From Candidatus Rokuibacteriota bacterium (GTDB taxonomy: Bacteria; Methylomirabilota; Methylomirabilia; Rokubacteriales; CSP1-6): a stretch of 45,712 nucleotides of DNA. Position 1 is the stretch's first letter. Every line of letters begins with the position of its first letter. The stretch covers positions 2,562 through 48,273 of the forward strand of contig VBPC01000167.1 in NCBI GenBank assembly GCA_005887895.1. Reading direction: 5' to 3'. A model generated the notes under the pieces. It had not been told where the DNA came from and did no database searches. It worked only from the letters and a program-made list of their open reading frames with translations. Shown here piece after piece: positions 26,037-34,853 of this stretch. The position numbers and the translations under genes were made by a program.

Positions 26037-26110
26037 TCGCGCCGCTGTCGAGCGCGGCGTTCCCACCACCAGTTCTCGCGCAGTAAAAGAGCTGTCCCGG
26101 AGGAAGCCGC

Positions 26111-28282
26111 ATGAGCCTGTCGCGCTGCCGCCGTTCGCTCGCCCTGTCCATCCTGCTCGTCGCCGCCGGCGCCGTCCCGGCCCTCGCTGCCGGCGTGCAG
26201 CCGAGGTTCGATCTGTCGTCGCCGTCGGGCGGACCATTCCCCAGCGATGTGTTCACGGTGACCGATCCCAGCCAGAACACCGGCGTGCGCGTGAACCTGC
26301 CGAAACCGGCGACCTGTCCGGCCGTCGTCCCGGCGCCGCCGGCGATCTTCACGGTGCCGACCGACTGCTTCGACGTCGACGAGCTGAACACGCTGGACGG
26401 CTTCAACATCCAGCCGCGCGTGCGGATTCCCTTCACGGGCGCCATCAGGCCCGAGACCGTCGCCGGCAACGTGTTCTTCGTGAGCCTCGGCGACACCCTC
26501 GGCGGCCACGGCGGAGCCCGCGTGGAGGTCAACCAGGTCGTGTGGGACGTGGCGACGACGACGCTCTTCGCCGAATCCGACCAGCTCCTCGACCAGCACA
26601 CGCGCTACGCGCTGATCGTGACGAACGGTGTGCGCGACGCCGCCGGCGACCCGGTGGAGGCCGGCGACTTCGCCACGTTCCGCCACGATCTGAACTTCGG
26701 TCAGACGGACTCGGCCGCGCTGAAGGCCTATCGCAAGGCGCTGCTCGATGCTCTGGCCGCCGCCGGCGTGAATCCGAACGCGGTCGTCGCCGCCAGCGTG
26801 TTCACCACGCAGAGCGCGACGGCGATGCTGGAGAAGGTGCGCGAACAGATCAAGGCGGCCGCGCCGGCTGCGGCCACCGTTGTCGCCGACGTCCCGCGGG
26901 CGACGACCGCGGCAATCGTCTTCAACCGCCAGACGGGGACGAGCACGTTCACGCCGTCGCCGCTGCCGCTGGCCCTCTTCGATCCAGACGTGAAGATCGG
27001 CCGCCTGGTCTTCGGTCGCTATGCCTCGCCAAATTACCTGGCCCCCGATCAGTACCTGCCGCCGGTCGGCACGCGGACGGGAACGCCGGCGGCCTTCGGC
27101 CACCCGGACGTCTACTTCGACCTGTTCGTGCCGCCGGGGACGGCGCCGGCCGGCGGCTGGCCGGTGGCGATCTTCGGCCACGGCTTCACCGACAACAAGC
27201 TGGGCGCGCCGTTCGTCGTGGCGGCGTCGTTCGCCACGCAAGGCATCGCCAGCATCTCCATCAACGTCGTCGGTCACGGCGGCGGGCCCGCCGGCACGCT
27301 CACGCTGCTCCCCGGCCCCACGTTCCCGGCGGGCGGCCGCGGCTTCGATCAGAACGGCGACGGCAAGATCGATTCCACCGAGGGCGTCAACGCCGCCTTC
27401 CCCCGCACGATCGTCGGCAATCGCGACGGGCTGCGGCAGACGGTCATCGATCTCATGCAGCTCGTGCGTGTGCTCGAGACCAACAACATTCCCGGCTACG
27501 CCTTCGATCCGTCGCGCATCTTCTATGCCGGCCAGTCGTTCGGCGGCATCTACGGCACCAAGCTGCTGGCGATCGAGCCCTCGCTCCGGGCCGGCGTGCC
27601 GAACGTGGCGGGCGGCCCCATCATCGAGATCGCGCGTCTGAGCCCGTCCTTCCGGTTCCTGATCGGCATCGCGCTCGCGACCCGCGTGCCGAGCCTCGCC
27701 AACCGGCCGCCGGCGTTCGACCCGAACGTTCCGCCGGCGGGCGCCATCGTCCCCCAGTTCGCGGAGAACATTCCGCTGCGCGACCTCCCGCCGGTGGTGA
27801 ACACGGACCCGACCACCATCCCGATCCAGGAAGTGATCGACAACACCGAGTGGGCGTCACAGGCGGGCAATCCCGTCGCCTACGCGCCGCACATCGTGAT
27901 GAGCCCGCTGGCCGGGATGCAGGCCAAGCCGGTCATCTTCCAGTTCGCCAAGGGCGACAAGACCGTGCCCAATCCGACGCTCAGCGCCATCCTGCGAGCT
28001 GGCGATCTGCATGGTCACACGAGCTTCTTCCGCAACGACCTGGCCGACCAGGGCAATCCGGCGTTCCCCAACAATCCTCACACCTACCTGACCAACAGCC
28101 TGGTGCCGTTCAACCACCCGGACGTGGTGGCGGCCGCCCTCGCCGCGCAGAGGCAGATCGCGACGTTCTTCGTCTCGAACGGGACGATGGTGACCGACCC
28201 CGACGGCGCCGGACCGCTGTTCGAGGTGCCGATCTCGGCCGGTCAGATCCCGCTGCTCGAGCAACTGAACTTCCTGCCCTGA
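26111..28282 (+). CDS. Secreted alpha/beta hydrolase with EF-hand-like calcium loop
   Basis: A 723-residue exported protein with signal peptide (SLALSILLVAAGAVPALA). An N-terminal domain of about 200 residues resembles the beta-sandwich of bacterial virulence-type lipases (RVRIPFTGAIRPETV). The catalytic domain follows: FGHGFTDNK as oxyanion loop, nucleophile Ser476 in YAGQSFGGIYG, probable acid in FAKGDKTVPNP and probable His in DLHGHTSFF. Inserted at 413-424 is DQNGDGKIDSTE, a canonical EF-hand/dockerin-type calcium loop. It would act on an ester or polyester outside the inner membrane; the substrate is unknown. The type II secretion genes in the window could export it. A paired hairpin follows the stop. 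Confidence 0.78.
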   Translation: MSLSRCRRSLALSILLVAAGAVPALAAGVQPRFDLSSPSGGPFPSDVFTVTDPSQNTGVRVNLPKPATCPAVVPAPPAIFTVPTDCFDVDELNTLDGFNIQPRVRIPFTGAIRPETVAGNVFFVSLGDTLGGHGGARVEVNQVVWDVATTTLFAESDQLLDQHTRYALIVTNGVRDAAGDPVEAGDFATFRHDLNFGQTDSAALKAYRKALLDALAAAGVNPNAVVAASVFTTQSATAMLEKVREQIKAAAPAAATVVADVPRATTAAIVFNRQTGTSTFTPSPLPLALFDPDVKIGRLVFGRYASPNYLAPDQYLPPVGTRTGTPAAFGHPDVYFDLFVPPGTAPAGGWPVAIFGHGFTDNKLGAPFVVAASFATQGIASISINVVGHGGGPAGTLTLLPGPTFPAGGRGFDQNGDGKIDSTEGVNAAFPRTIVGNRDGLRQTVIDLMQLVRVLETNNIPGYAFDPSRIFYAGQSFGGIYGTKLLAIEPSLRAGVPNVAGGPIIEIARLSPSFRFLIGIALATRVPSLANRPPAFDPNVPPAGAIVPQFAENIPLRDLPPVVNTDPTTIPIQEVIDNTEWASQAGNPVAYAPHIVMSPLAGMQAKPVIFQFAKGDKTVPNPTLSAILRAGDLHGHTSFFRNDLADQGNPAFPNNPHTYLTNSLVPFNHPDVVAAALAAQRQIATFFVSNGTMVTDPDGAGPLFEVPISAGQIPLLEQLNFLP

Positions 28283-28286
28283 TCAC

Positions 28287-28350
28287 CGGGGGCCCGCCCG
28301 CGGGGCCCCGTCAGTGCACAGCGCCCCGGGCACACTCCGGGGCGCTGTGC
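28287..28350 (+). terminator. Tandem hairpins after the secreted hydrolase
   Basis: Two stems follow the stop at 28282: GGGGCCC/GGGCCCC at about 28289-28310, and a perfect 14-base stem (28316-28329 with 28337-28350) with a seven-base loop. No T-run follows, so this is either a U-less terminator or an RNA-stabilising structure. It is unrelated in sequence to the two-hairpin repeat family. Confidence 0.6.
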
Positions 28351-28414
28351 GTATCCAATTCGAGGCGCTGACGTGACCACCCCGGCGGTACTATCGTCGC
28401 GAGGAGGTGAAAGG

Positions 28415-28978
28415 ATGGCGGTCGCTCCTCGCGTGCGGCGGTTCACGGTCGACGAGTACGAGCGCATGGTGGACGCCCGCGTGTTCGCGCCCCACGATCG
28501 CATCGAGCTGATCGAGGGCGAGATCATCGAGATGGCGCCCATCGGTCCCCCGCACGAAAGCGCGGTGGACCGGCTCAACATGCTCCTCTGCCGCCGCGTC
28601 GGCGACCGGGCGATCGTCAGGGTCCAGGGCTCCGTGCGCTTCCGGGCGCTGAGGTCGCGACCACAACCCGACCTTGCCGTCCTCAGGCCCCGCGCCGACT
28701 ATTACCGGGCCAGCGGGCCGACCGCCGACGACATACTCCTGCTGATCGAGGTCATGGACACCTCGGTCGACTACGATCGGCGGACGAAGGCGCCGCTCTA
28801 TGCGCGCGCCGGCGTCGGCGAGCTCTGGCTGGTCGACATTCCCGCGGGCCTCGTCGAGGTTCACCGCGATCCAGCCCCAGCGGGTTATCGCGACGTTCGC
28901 ACGCTCGGGGCTGCTGACACCGTGACGCCACGCGCGTTCTCCGACCTGACGCTGCGGCTGCCCGAAATCCTCGGCTGA
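28415..28978 (+). CDS. Uma2 family (DUF820) endonuclease-like protein
   Basis: A 187-residue protein of the Uma2/DUF820 family, with a PD-(D/E)XK-like core: RIELIEGEIIEMAPIGPPH at the start, QPDLAVLRP carrying the Asp, LLLIEVMDTS carrying the Glu and the following RRTKAPLYARAGVGELWLVD block with the Lys. The family is very common in some genomes, often in many copies, and its role is unsettled. The ATG at 28415 has AGGAGGTGA directly upstream, an unusually strong ribosome site. It is a single gene with no toxin-antitoxin partner or mobile element beside it. Confidence 0.85.
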   Translation: MAVAPRVRRFTVDEYERMVDARVFAPHDRIELIEGEIIEMAPIGPPHESAVDRLNMLLCRRVGDRAIVRVQGSVRFRALRSRPQPDLAVLRPRADYYRASGPTADDILLLIEVMDTSVDYDRRTKAPLYARAGVGELWLVDIPAGLVEVHRDPAPAGYRDVRTLGAADTVTPRAFSDLTLRLPEILG

Positions 28979-28981
28979 CCC

Positions 28982-30511
28982 CTAGACCGGCAACACCGGA
29001 TTCCGGCGCGGCGGGAACTCGTGCGCCTTGCTCTCGGCGTAGGCCAGGCGCTTGATGAGCTCGTCCCGCAGGCCGGCGCCCGGCACGATGTCGTCCACCA
29101 GCATCTCCGAGGCGAGCTTGTAGATGTCGACGTCCTGGGCGTACTCGTCGCGCTTGGCCTTCACCCAGGCGGCGCGCTCGCTCTCCGGCAGCTCCATGAT
29201 CTTGTTGTAGTAGACGGCGTTGACGGCCGGCTCCGGCCCCATGATGGCGATCTGGCCCTGCGGCAGCGAGATCGTCGCGTCGGGCTCGAACGCCGGCCCG
29301 CACATCGCGTAGAGCCCGGCGCCATAGCACTTGCGTACGATGACGCAGATCTTCGGCACCGTCGCCTGGGAGGTCGCGAAGACCATCTTGGCGCCGTGGC
29401 GAATGATGCCCTCGCGCTCGACCTTGGTGCCGACCATGAAGCCGGCGACGTCGGCCAGATAGACCAGCGGGATGTTGAAGGCATTGCAGAGCCAGATGAA
29501 CTTCGCGGCCTTGTCGGCGGAGTCCACCATCAGCACGCCGCCCTTGACCTTCGGCTGGTTGGCGACGAGGCCGACGGCCCGGCCGCCCAGACGGGCGAGG
29601 CCGACGATGACCTCGCCCGCGAAGCGGCGCTTGATCTCGAACCACGAGCCGGCGTCGACGAGCCGGTCGATGACCTCGTACATGTCAAACCACTTGCGCT
29701 GGTCATAGGGCACGATCGCATCGATCGAGCGCCCCGGCTTGGGCTCCGCCGCGGCCCTCGGCGCCGGCACCTCGCGAAATGACGAGGGCATGAACGCCAG
29801 GTATCGCTTGGCCAGCTCGATGGCCTCCTCGTCGGACTCGGCCAGCACGTCGCCGCAGCCAGACACCTCGCAGTGCATGCGGGCGCCGCCGAGCTCCTCG
29901 AGCGTCGTCTTCTCGCCGATCGCCATCTCGACCATGCGGGGACTGCCGACGTAGAGCGAGGCCTTGCCGTCCACCATGATGACGACGTCGGTCAGCGCCG
30001 GCAGATACGCGGATCCGGCCGGCGAGGGGCCGAACAGGATGCAGATCTGCGGCACGACGCCGGAGAGCTGGACCTCGTTGTAGAAGATCCGGCCGGCATG
30101 GAAGCGACCGGGGAAGATCTTGATCTGCTCGGAGATGCGGCCGCCGGCGGCGTCGACGAGATAGAGCATCGGCACGCCGAGCCGGGCGGCCTTCTCCTGG
30201 ATGCGCACGATCTTGAGCACGGTCTTCTCGCCCCAGGACCCCGCCTTGACCGTGTAGTCGTTGGCCATGATGCACACGGTGCGGCCGCCCACGCGTCCCA
30301 CGCCGGTCACGACACCGTCGGCCGGCGTGTCGGCCTCCTGGTTGCGGGCGAACAGCCAGTCCTCCTGGAACTCGCTGCCGGGATCGAGGAGGAGCTTGAG
30401 GCGGTCGCGGACGAAGAGCTTGCCCTCGGCGCGCAGCTTGTCGCGGTAGCGGGCGTGGCCCTGCTCGATGCGCGCGCGCTCCTGATGGTAGCGGTCTTCG
30501 CCTTCACTCAC
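28982..30511 (-). CDS. Acyl-CoA carboxylase carboxyltransferase (beta) subunit
   Basis: A 509-residue carboxyltransferase of the propionyl-/methylcrotonyl-CoA carboxylase type, which moves CO2 from carboxybiotin to an acyl-CoA. Seen are the N-terminal [74 protein letters not shown] and [19 protein letters not shown], then [16 protein letters not shown] and [14 protein letters not shown]. The length fits the type. The biotin carboxylase/carrier (alpha) subunit is not adjacent, so the acyl substrate cannot be fixed. Its start faces rpiA across a 62-base divergent gap with a tandem 13-base repeat. Confidence 0.92.
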   Translation of the reverse strand: MSEGEDRYHQERARIEQGHARYRDKLRAEGKLFVRDRLKLLLDPGSEFQEDWLFARNQEADTPADGVVTGVGRVGGRTVCIMANDYTVKAGSWGEKTVLKIVRIQEKAARLGVPMLYLVDAAGGRISEQIKIFPGRFHAGRIFYNEVQLSGVVPQICILFGPSPAGSAYLPALTDVVIMVDGKASLYVGSPRMVEMAIGEKTTLEELGGARMHCEVSGCGDVLAESDEEAIELAKRYLAFMPSSFREVPAPRAAAEPKPGRSIDAIVPYDQRKWFDMYEVIDRLVDAGSWFEIKRRFAGEVIVGLARLGGRAVGLVANQPKVKGGVLMVDSADKAAKFIWLCNAFNIPLVYLADVAGFMVGTKVEREGIIRHGAKMVFATSQATVPKICVIVRKCYGAGLYAMCGPAFEPDATISLPQGQIAIMGPEPAVNAVYYNKIMELPESERAAWVKAKRDEYAQDVDIYKLASEMLVDDIVPGAGLRDELIKRLAYAESKAHEFPPRRNPVLPV

Positions 30512-30535
30512 GGGCGGGCCTCATGGCGAATCTAT

Positions 30536-30561
30536 TATAGTGGTCGCCTATAGTGGTCGCC
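30536..30561. repeat. Perfect tandem 13-base repeat in a divergent promoter region
   Basis: TATAGTGGTCGCC occurs twice without a gap (30536-30548 and 30549-30561), between the carboxyltransferase start (30511, minus) and the rpiA start (30574, plus). The second copy ends 12 bases before the rpiA ATG. It could be a regulator site or a recent slippage duplication; two TATA-like -10 elements result. Confidence 0.6.
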
Positions 30562-30573
30562 CAAGGGGGGACG

Positions 30574-31245
30574 ATGACGGATCAGGAAGCGGCGGCGCTG
30601 GGCGCCGCCGCCCTCGCGGAGGTCAAGCCCGGCCAGGTGGTGGGCCTCGGCACCGGTCAGGCGGCCACGGCGTTCATCCACGCCCTCGGCAAGGCCGTGC
30701 AGGAGGGACTGCGCGTCGCCGGGGTGCCCACGTCGGAGGCATCGGCCGCGCTCGCGCGCAAGCTCGGCATCCCGCTCGTGAACGAGCCGGTCACGCTCGA
30801 CGTCGCGGTGGACGGCGCCGACGAGGTCGACCCCCAGCTCGACCTGGTCAAAGGATTCGGCGGCGCGCTCGTGCGCGAGAAGGTCGTCGCCGCGGCCGCG
30901 CACCGCTTCATCGTGCTGGTCGGCGAGGAGAAGCTCGTCAAGACGCTCGGCGCCCGAGGCCGGCTGCCCGTCGAGGTGGTGCCCTTCGCCGCGCCGTTCT
31001 GCGCTCGCCGGCTCCGGGAGCTCGGCTATCCGCCGGTGGTGCGCGAGAAAGACGGCCGCCCGTTCGTCACCGACAACGGCAACTTGATCCTGGACGCCGC
31101 CGTGCGCGCGGTCACCGATCCGGGCGGCCTCGATCGGACGCTGCTCGCGATCCCGGGCGTGGTCGGCACCGGGCTGTTCGTGGGCATGGCCCACGCGGTC
31201 CTGGTGTGGCAGGATGGCCGGACGCGCACGCTGACGCGACACTGA
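30574..31245 (+). CDS. rpiA: Ribose-5-phosphate isomerase A
   Basis: A 223-residue enzyme interconverting ribose-5-phosphate and ribulose-5-phosphate. It shows [13 protein letters not shown] (phosphate binding; the usual second Ser position is Gln-Ala here), [15 protein letters not shown], the catalytic [20 protein letters not shown] followed by LVREK, and [11 protein letters not shown] chose the ATG at 30574 with a GGGGGGA ribosome site; readings from further upstream run through the tandem repeat. It lies 17 bases before pgi, so the two probably share a transcript and serve pentose and hexose phosphate interconversion. Confidence 0.93.
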   Translation: MTDQEAAALGAAALAEVKPGQVVGLGTGQAATAFIHALGKAVQEGLRVAGVPTSEASAALARKLGIPLVNEPVTLDVAVDGADEVDPQLDLVKGFGGALVREKVVAAAAHRFIVLVGEEKLVKTLGARGRLPVEVVPFAAPFCARRLRELGYPPVVREKDGRPFVTDNGNLILDAAVRAVTDPGGLDRTLLAIPGVVGTGLFVGMAHAVLVWQDGRTRTLTRH

Positions 31246-31262
31246 AGAAGGAGGACGATGCC

Positions 31263-32894
31263 GTGAGCACGCTCACCAGCCGACCGGCCTGGCAGGCGCT
31301 CCAGACGCACCATCAGCAGCTCAAGGACGTTCACCTGCGCACCCTGTTCGCCCAGGACCCACGGCGGGGTGAGCGGCTCACCGCCGAGGGCGTCGGCCTG
31401 TTCCTCGACTACTCCAAGAACCGCGTGACCGACGAGACGCTCCGCCTGCTGGTGGCGCTGGCCGCCGACGCCGGGGTGGCGGCGCGCCGCGACGCCATGT
31501 TCCGCGGCGAGAAGATCAACATCACCGAGAAGCGCGCGGTGCTCCACGTGGCGCTGCGGGCGCCCCGGGGCGCGTCGATCGTCGTCGACGGCGACAACGT
31601 CGTCCCCCACGTCCATGCCGTGCTCGACAAGATGGCCGACTTCTCCAACCGCGTGCGCGGCGGCATCTGGAAGGGCCACACCGGCAAGCGCATCCGCAAC
31701 ATCGTCAACATCGGCATTGGCGGCTCCGACCTCGGCCCCGTCATGGCCTACGAGGCGCTGCGCCCGTACTCCGACCGCGGCCTGACCGTGCGGTTCGTCT
31801 CCAACGTGGACCCCGCCGACTTCGTGGAGGCCACCCAGGACCTCGACGCCGCCGAGACGCTCTTCATCGTGTCGTCCAAGACCTTCACGACGCTGGAAAC
31901 CCTCACCAACGCCCGGGCCGCCCGGGCGTGGGCGCTGGCCACGCTGAAGGACGACAAGGCGGTGGCCAAGCACTTCGTGGCGGTTTCCACCAACGCGGCC
32001 GAGGTCTCCAAGTTCGGCATCGACACCGCCAACATGTTCGAGTTCTGGGACTGGGTCGGCGGGCGCTATTCCTACGACTCGGCCATCGGCCTGTCGCTCA
32101 TGGTGGCGATCGGCCCCGACAACTTCCGCGCCATGCTGGGCGGCTTCCACGCGATGGACGAGCACTTCCGCACGGCGCCGCTCGAGAAGAACCTGCCGGT
32201 GCTGCTCGGCCTGCTGGGCATCTGGTACGACAACTTCTTCGGCGCCGAGACCCACGCCGTGCTTCCCTACTCGCATTACCTGGGCCGGCTGTCGGCCTAC
32301 CTGCAGCAGCTCGACATGGAGTCGAACGGCAAGTCGGTCGACCTCGACGGCCACCGCGTCGACTACCACACCGGCCCCATCGTGTGGGGCACGCCGGGCA
32401 CCAACGGCCAGCACGCCTACTACCAGCTCATCCACCAGGGCACGAAGCTGATCCCGGCCGACTTCATCGGCTTCAGCCAGACGACCACGCCGATGAAGGA
32501 GCAGCACGATCAGCTGATGGCGAACTTCTTCGCCCAGACCGAGGCGCTGGCCTTCGGCAAGACCTCGGAGGAGGTGGCCGCCGAGGGCGTGGCCGACTTC
32601 CAGGTCCGGCACCGCACCTTCGAGGGCAACCGTCCGACCAACACGATCCTGGCCGAGCGTCTCACGCCCGTCACGCTGGGCGCCCTCGTCGCCATGTACG
32701 AGCACAAGATCTTCACGCAGGGCACGATCTGGCGGATCAACTCGTTCGACCAGTGGGGCGTCGAGCTCGGCAAGGCCCTGGCCAGCCGCATCATCCCCGA
32801 GCTGGCCAGCAAGGACGAGCCGACGCTCTCGCACGACAGCTCGACCAACAACCTGATCCGCCGGTACCGCAGGACCCGCGACGCCGGGCGCTGA
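31263..32894 (+). CDS. pgi: Glucose-6-phosphate isomerase
   Basis: A 543-residue enzyme interconverting glucose-6-phosphate and fructose-6-phosphate. Family motifs are [20 protein letters not shown], the [10 protein letters not shown] block, [37 protein letters not shown] and the second signature [17 protein letters not shown]. Start is a GTG at 31263 with GGAGG upstream; the ATG five bases earlier meets a stop after two codons. It converges with the sigma-factor gene across 21 bases that contain a small CGTCC/GGACG stem. Confidence 0.95.
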   Translation: MSTLTSRPAWQALQTHHQQLKDVHLRTLFAQDPRRGERLTAEGVGLFLDYSKNRVTDETLRLLVALAADAGVAARRDAMFRGEKINITEKRAVLHVALRAPRGASIVVDGDNVVPHVHAVLDKMADFSNRVRGGIWKGHTGKRIRNIVNIGIGGSDLGPVMAYEALRPYSDRGLTVRFVSNVDPADFVEATQDLDAAETLFIVSSKTFTTLETLTNARAARAWALATLKDDKAVAKHFVAVSTNAAEVSKFGIDTANMFEFWDWVGGRYSYDSAIGLSLMVAIGPDNFRAMLGGFHAMDEHFRTAPLEKNLPVLLGLLGIWYDNFFGAETHAVLPYSHYLGRLSAYLQQLDMESNGKSVDLDGHRVDYHTGPIVWGTPGTNGQHAYYQLIHQGTKLIPADFIGFSQTTTPMKEQHDQLMANFFAQTEALAFGKTSEEVAAEGVADFQVRHRTFEGNRPTNTILAERLTPVTLGALVAMYEHKIFTQGTIWRINSFDQWGVELGKALASRIIPELASKDEPTLSHDSSTNNLIRRYRRTRDAGR

Positions 32895-32915
32895 GCGTGA
32901 CGTCCGGGCGGACGC

Positions 32916-33968
32916 CTACCGCGGGCGCGGGTGGGCGTTCGCCCAGACGATGATCACGAGGACGCCGTCGTCGTACTTCGGCCCGCCGATCACGGCGGGA
33001 TTGCCGCGCGCGGCCTGGATGTTGGTGACGATCTCCTTGACGCTGCCGCGGGTCAGGGTCACCCGCATCCGCACCGTGTCGCCCGACACCGACTCCGGCA
33101 GCAGCTCGAGCTTGCGGTCCCCCGGCACCGACCACGTCTGCCGCGTGCCCACCGGCACCTCGGCGCGGTAGCGCTCCAGCGAGGCGTATTCCTTGTAGCG
33201 GAAGAGCTGGCGCAGCTTCGGCATGAAGGCGATCAGCCGCTCGTCGCCCTCGCCGCCCACCGGCTGCAGGCCGGCCGGCAGCGGCGCGTCGGTGCCGAGC
33301 AGCACGCGCGAGCCGAAGCGCACCACCGGCGCCTGGGCGCCGAGCGGCGGCGCGGTCAGGAGCGCGAACAGCGTACCGACCACGACCAGCACGAGCAGGA
33401 GCAGCGGCCCCAGCGCATCACGGAGGCGCTTGCGGGCGTTGTGCAGACGCGACATGACGGTCCCCATCGGAATATCGAGCGTTTCGGCGATCTCGCGGTA
33501 GGAGAGCCCTTCGAGGTCGCTCAGCATGACGATCTTTCGGTGGTCCTCGGACAGCGTGGCGAGTGCCTGCATGATCTTACCGCGCTCCTCGGTGCGAGCG
33601 GCCGCCTCGTCCGGCGTCTCGTCGCCGGGGTTCTGGTCGCTCAGCACGCGCTCCCAGTCCTCCTCCGGCACCCGCTCGGTGCCGAACGCCCGGCCCTGGG
33701 CCCCGCGTGAGCGGCCGCGATCCGCGGCGACGTTCATGACGATCCGGTAGAGCCAGGTGTAGAAGGCGGACTGCCCCCGGAAGGACGGCAGCGCCTGGTA
33801 CGCGCGGATGAACGCCTCCTGGGCCACGTCCCACGCCTCCTCGCGATCGCGCAGGATGTTGTAGGCCAGGCGCCAGACGCGCTGCCGGTACTTCTCGACG
33901 AGCGGCTCGAACGCCGACACGTCGCCCGCGCGACATCGCTCGACGAGCGCGGCGTCATCGGTGTCCAC
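32916..33968 (-). CDS. ECF-type sigma factor fused to a membrane segment and exported domain
   Basis: A 350-residue protein. Residues 1-186 form an ordinary ECF sigma factor: region 2 (about 20-90, with YNILRDREEAWDVAQEAFIR and FYTWLYRIVMNVA) and region 4 (about 130-185, with YREIAETLDIPMGTVMSRLH). It then runs without a stop into a hydrophobic segment (187-206) ending LTAPPLGAQA, which looks like a signal-peptide cleavage region, and a 137-residue domain ending VQAARGNPAVIGGP plus KYDDGVLVIIVWANAHP. The exported domain is unrecognised. The start is GTG at 33968. Either a membrane-tethered sigma factor or two genes joined; an internal GTG near codon 193 could start the second part. Confidence 0.8.
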   Translation of the reverse strand: MDTDDAALVERCRAGDVSAFEPLVEKYRQRVWRLAYNILRDREEAWDVAQEAFIRAYQALPSFRGQSAFYTWLYRIVMNVAADRGRSRGAQGRAFGTERVPEEDWERVLSDQNPGDETPDEAAARTEERGKIMQALATLSEDHRKIVMLSDLEGLSYREIAETLDIPMGTVMSRLHNARKRLRDALGPLLLLVLVVVGTLFALLTAPPLGAQAPVVRFGSRVLLGTDAPLPAGLQPVGGEGDERLIAFMPKLRQLFRYKEYASLERYRAEVPVGTRQTWSVPGDRKLELLPESVSGDTVRMRVTLTRGSVKEIVTNIQAARGNPAVIGGPKYDDGVLVIIVWANAHPRPR

Positions 33969-34001
33969 GAACGTTCACCCCGCGACCCGGCCCGTCACGC
34001 G

Positions 34002-34484
34002 TTAGACGCCGCGACGACGACGCTGATTCACAGCCCGGCCGGCGCGGCCGTCGCCCAGCGCCAGCAGCGCGTCGAGGGCGAGCACGTAGCTCTGCGGACC
34101 GAAGCCGGCGATCTGGCCGCGGGCGACCGCGGCGATCACCGAGTGGCGGCGGAACTCCTCGCGGCCGTGGATGTTGGAGAGATGGACCTCGACGACCGGC
34201 ACCGCGATGGCCGACACGGCGTCGCGCAATGCGATCGAGTAATGCGTGAACGCGCCGGGATTCAGCACGACGCCGCCGAACCCCTCGCGGGCGGCGCCCT
34301 GCAGCCAGTTGATCAGCTCGCCCTCGACGTTCGACTGCCGGCACTCCACCCGCACCCCACGTCGCCGCCCCGCCTCCCGTACCAGGCGGTCGACGTCGGT
34401 CAGGGACACCCGTCCATAGACGGCGGGCTCCCGGGTCCCGAGCAGATTGAGATTGGGGCCATGCAGAACGAGCGCGGCGCGCAT
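34002..34484 (-). CDS. aroQ: Type II 3-dehydroquinate dehydratase
   Basis: A 160-residue enzyme of the shikimate pathway that dehydrates 3-dehydroquinate. Seen are [20 protein letters not shown] with the catalytic Tyr, [32 protein letters not shown] and [18 protein letters not shown] with the active-site His and Arg. The basic tail (NQRRRRGV) is extra. ATG at 34484 gives the standard N-terminus; an ATG two codons upstream is possible. It is 33 bases upstream of the sigma-factor gene on the same strand. The next 190 bases upstream (34491-34680) hold nothing I recognise. Confidence 0.94.
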   Translation of the reverse strand: MRAALVLHGPNLNLLGTREPAVYGRVSLTDVDRLVREAGRRRGVRVECRQSNVEGELINWLQGAAREGFGGVVLNPGAFTHYSIALRDAVSAIAVPVVEVHLSNIHGREEFRRHSVIAAVARGQIAGFGPQSYVLALDALLALGDGRAGRAVNQRRRRGV

Positions 34485-34680
34485 CGGCATCGCCCGCCAG
34501 AATAGCATCCGGCCGTGCCGTCGATCGGCATCTCGGGACGCGGCGTGGGCAAGCATTCCGTCGGCGTCGATCGTGTAGCGGCTCGCGCACGACCGCGCCA
34601 AGCCTTGACGGGCAATCACGAACGTCTCACGCCGAACGCGCCAGACTCCCGCCGCCACGCCCACGCCAGCCGGTGACCGA

Positions 34681-34748
34681 GGAGCATCCCAGCTTGGCCG
34701 GGACGCTCCGAACGTGGCGGGGTTGGGGGCCATGTCGGGGCCCCCATC
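34681..34748 (-). repeat. Two-hairpin repeat, copy D2 (distal to the ZIP gene)
   Basis: Second of a tandem pair between the ZIP transporter and aroQ. On the minus strand it reads GGGGGCC, loop CCGACAT, GGCCCCCAA, then CCCCGCC, a short spacer and a GGAGC-armed hairpin (34681-34709). It is about 100 bases from copy D1. Confidence 0.85.
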
Positions 34749-34785
34749 GAAATCAGCCGCTCGCGCCCCGCGCGCGTCGAGGCGC

Positions 34786-34850
34786 GCCACGGCTGCGCCG
34801 GGGCGCGACGAGCGTCGGGGGGCTTGGGGGCCATGTCGGGGCCCCCATGT
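34786..34850 (-). repeat. Two-hairpin post-stop repeat, copy D1 (after the ZIP gene)
   Basis: Starts about five bases after the ZIP stop codon (34854-34856). Minus-strand order: TGGGGGCC, loop CCGACAT, GGCCCCCA, then AGCCCCCC, spacer GACGCTCGTCG, and a second stem in the GCCCCGGCGCAGCCGTGGC region. The spacer matches copy C1 (GACGTTCGTCG) at all but one base. Confidence 0.9.
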
Positions 34851-34853
34851 AAA

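Noticed and set aside
28287..28350. Hairpins after the secreted hydrolase as an eighth copy of the repeat family
   Set aside because: The loop, the ACCCCC core and the spacer are absent; only general GC-richness is shared.
28415..28978. Uma2 gene as part of a toxin-antitoxin or defence system
   Set aside because: No partner gene adjoins it, and the family is widespread without a proven defence role.
30540..31262. Upstream extension of pgi through the rpiA region
   Set aside because: It is an out-of-frame reading of rpiA; pgi has its own GTG start with a ribosome site.
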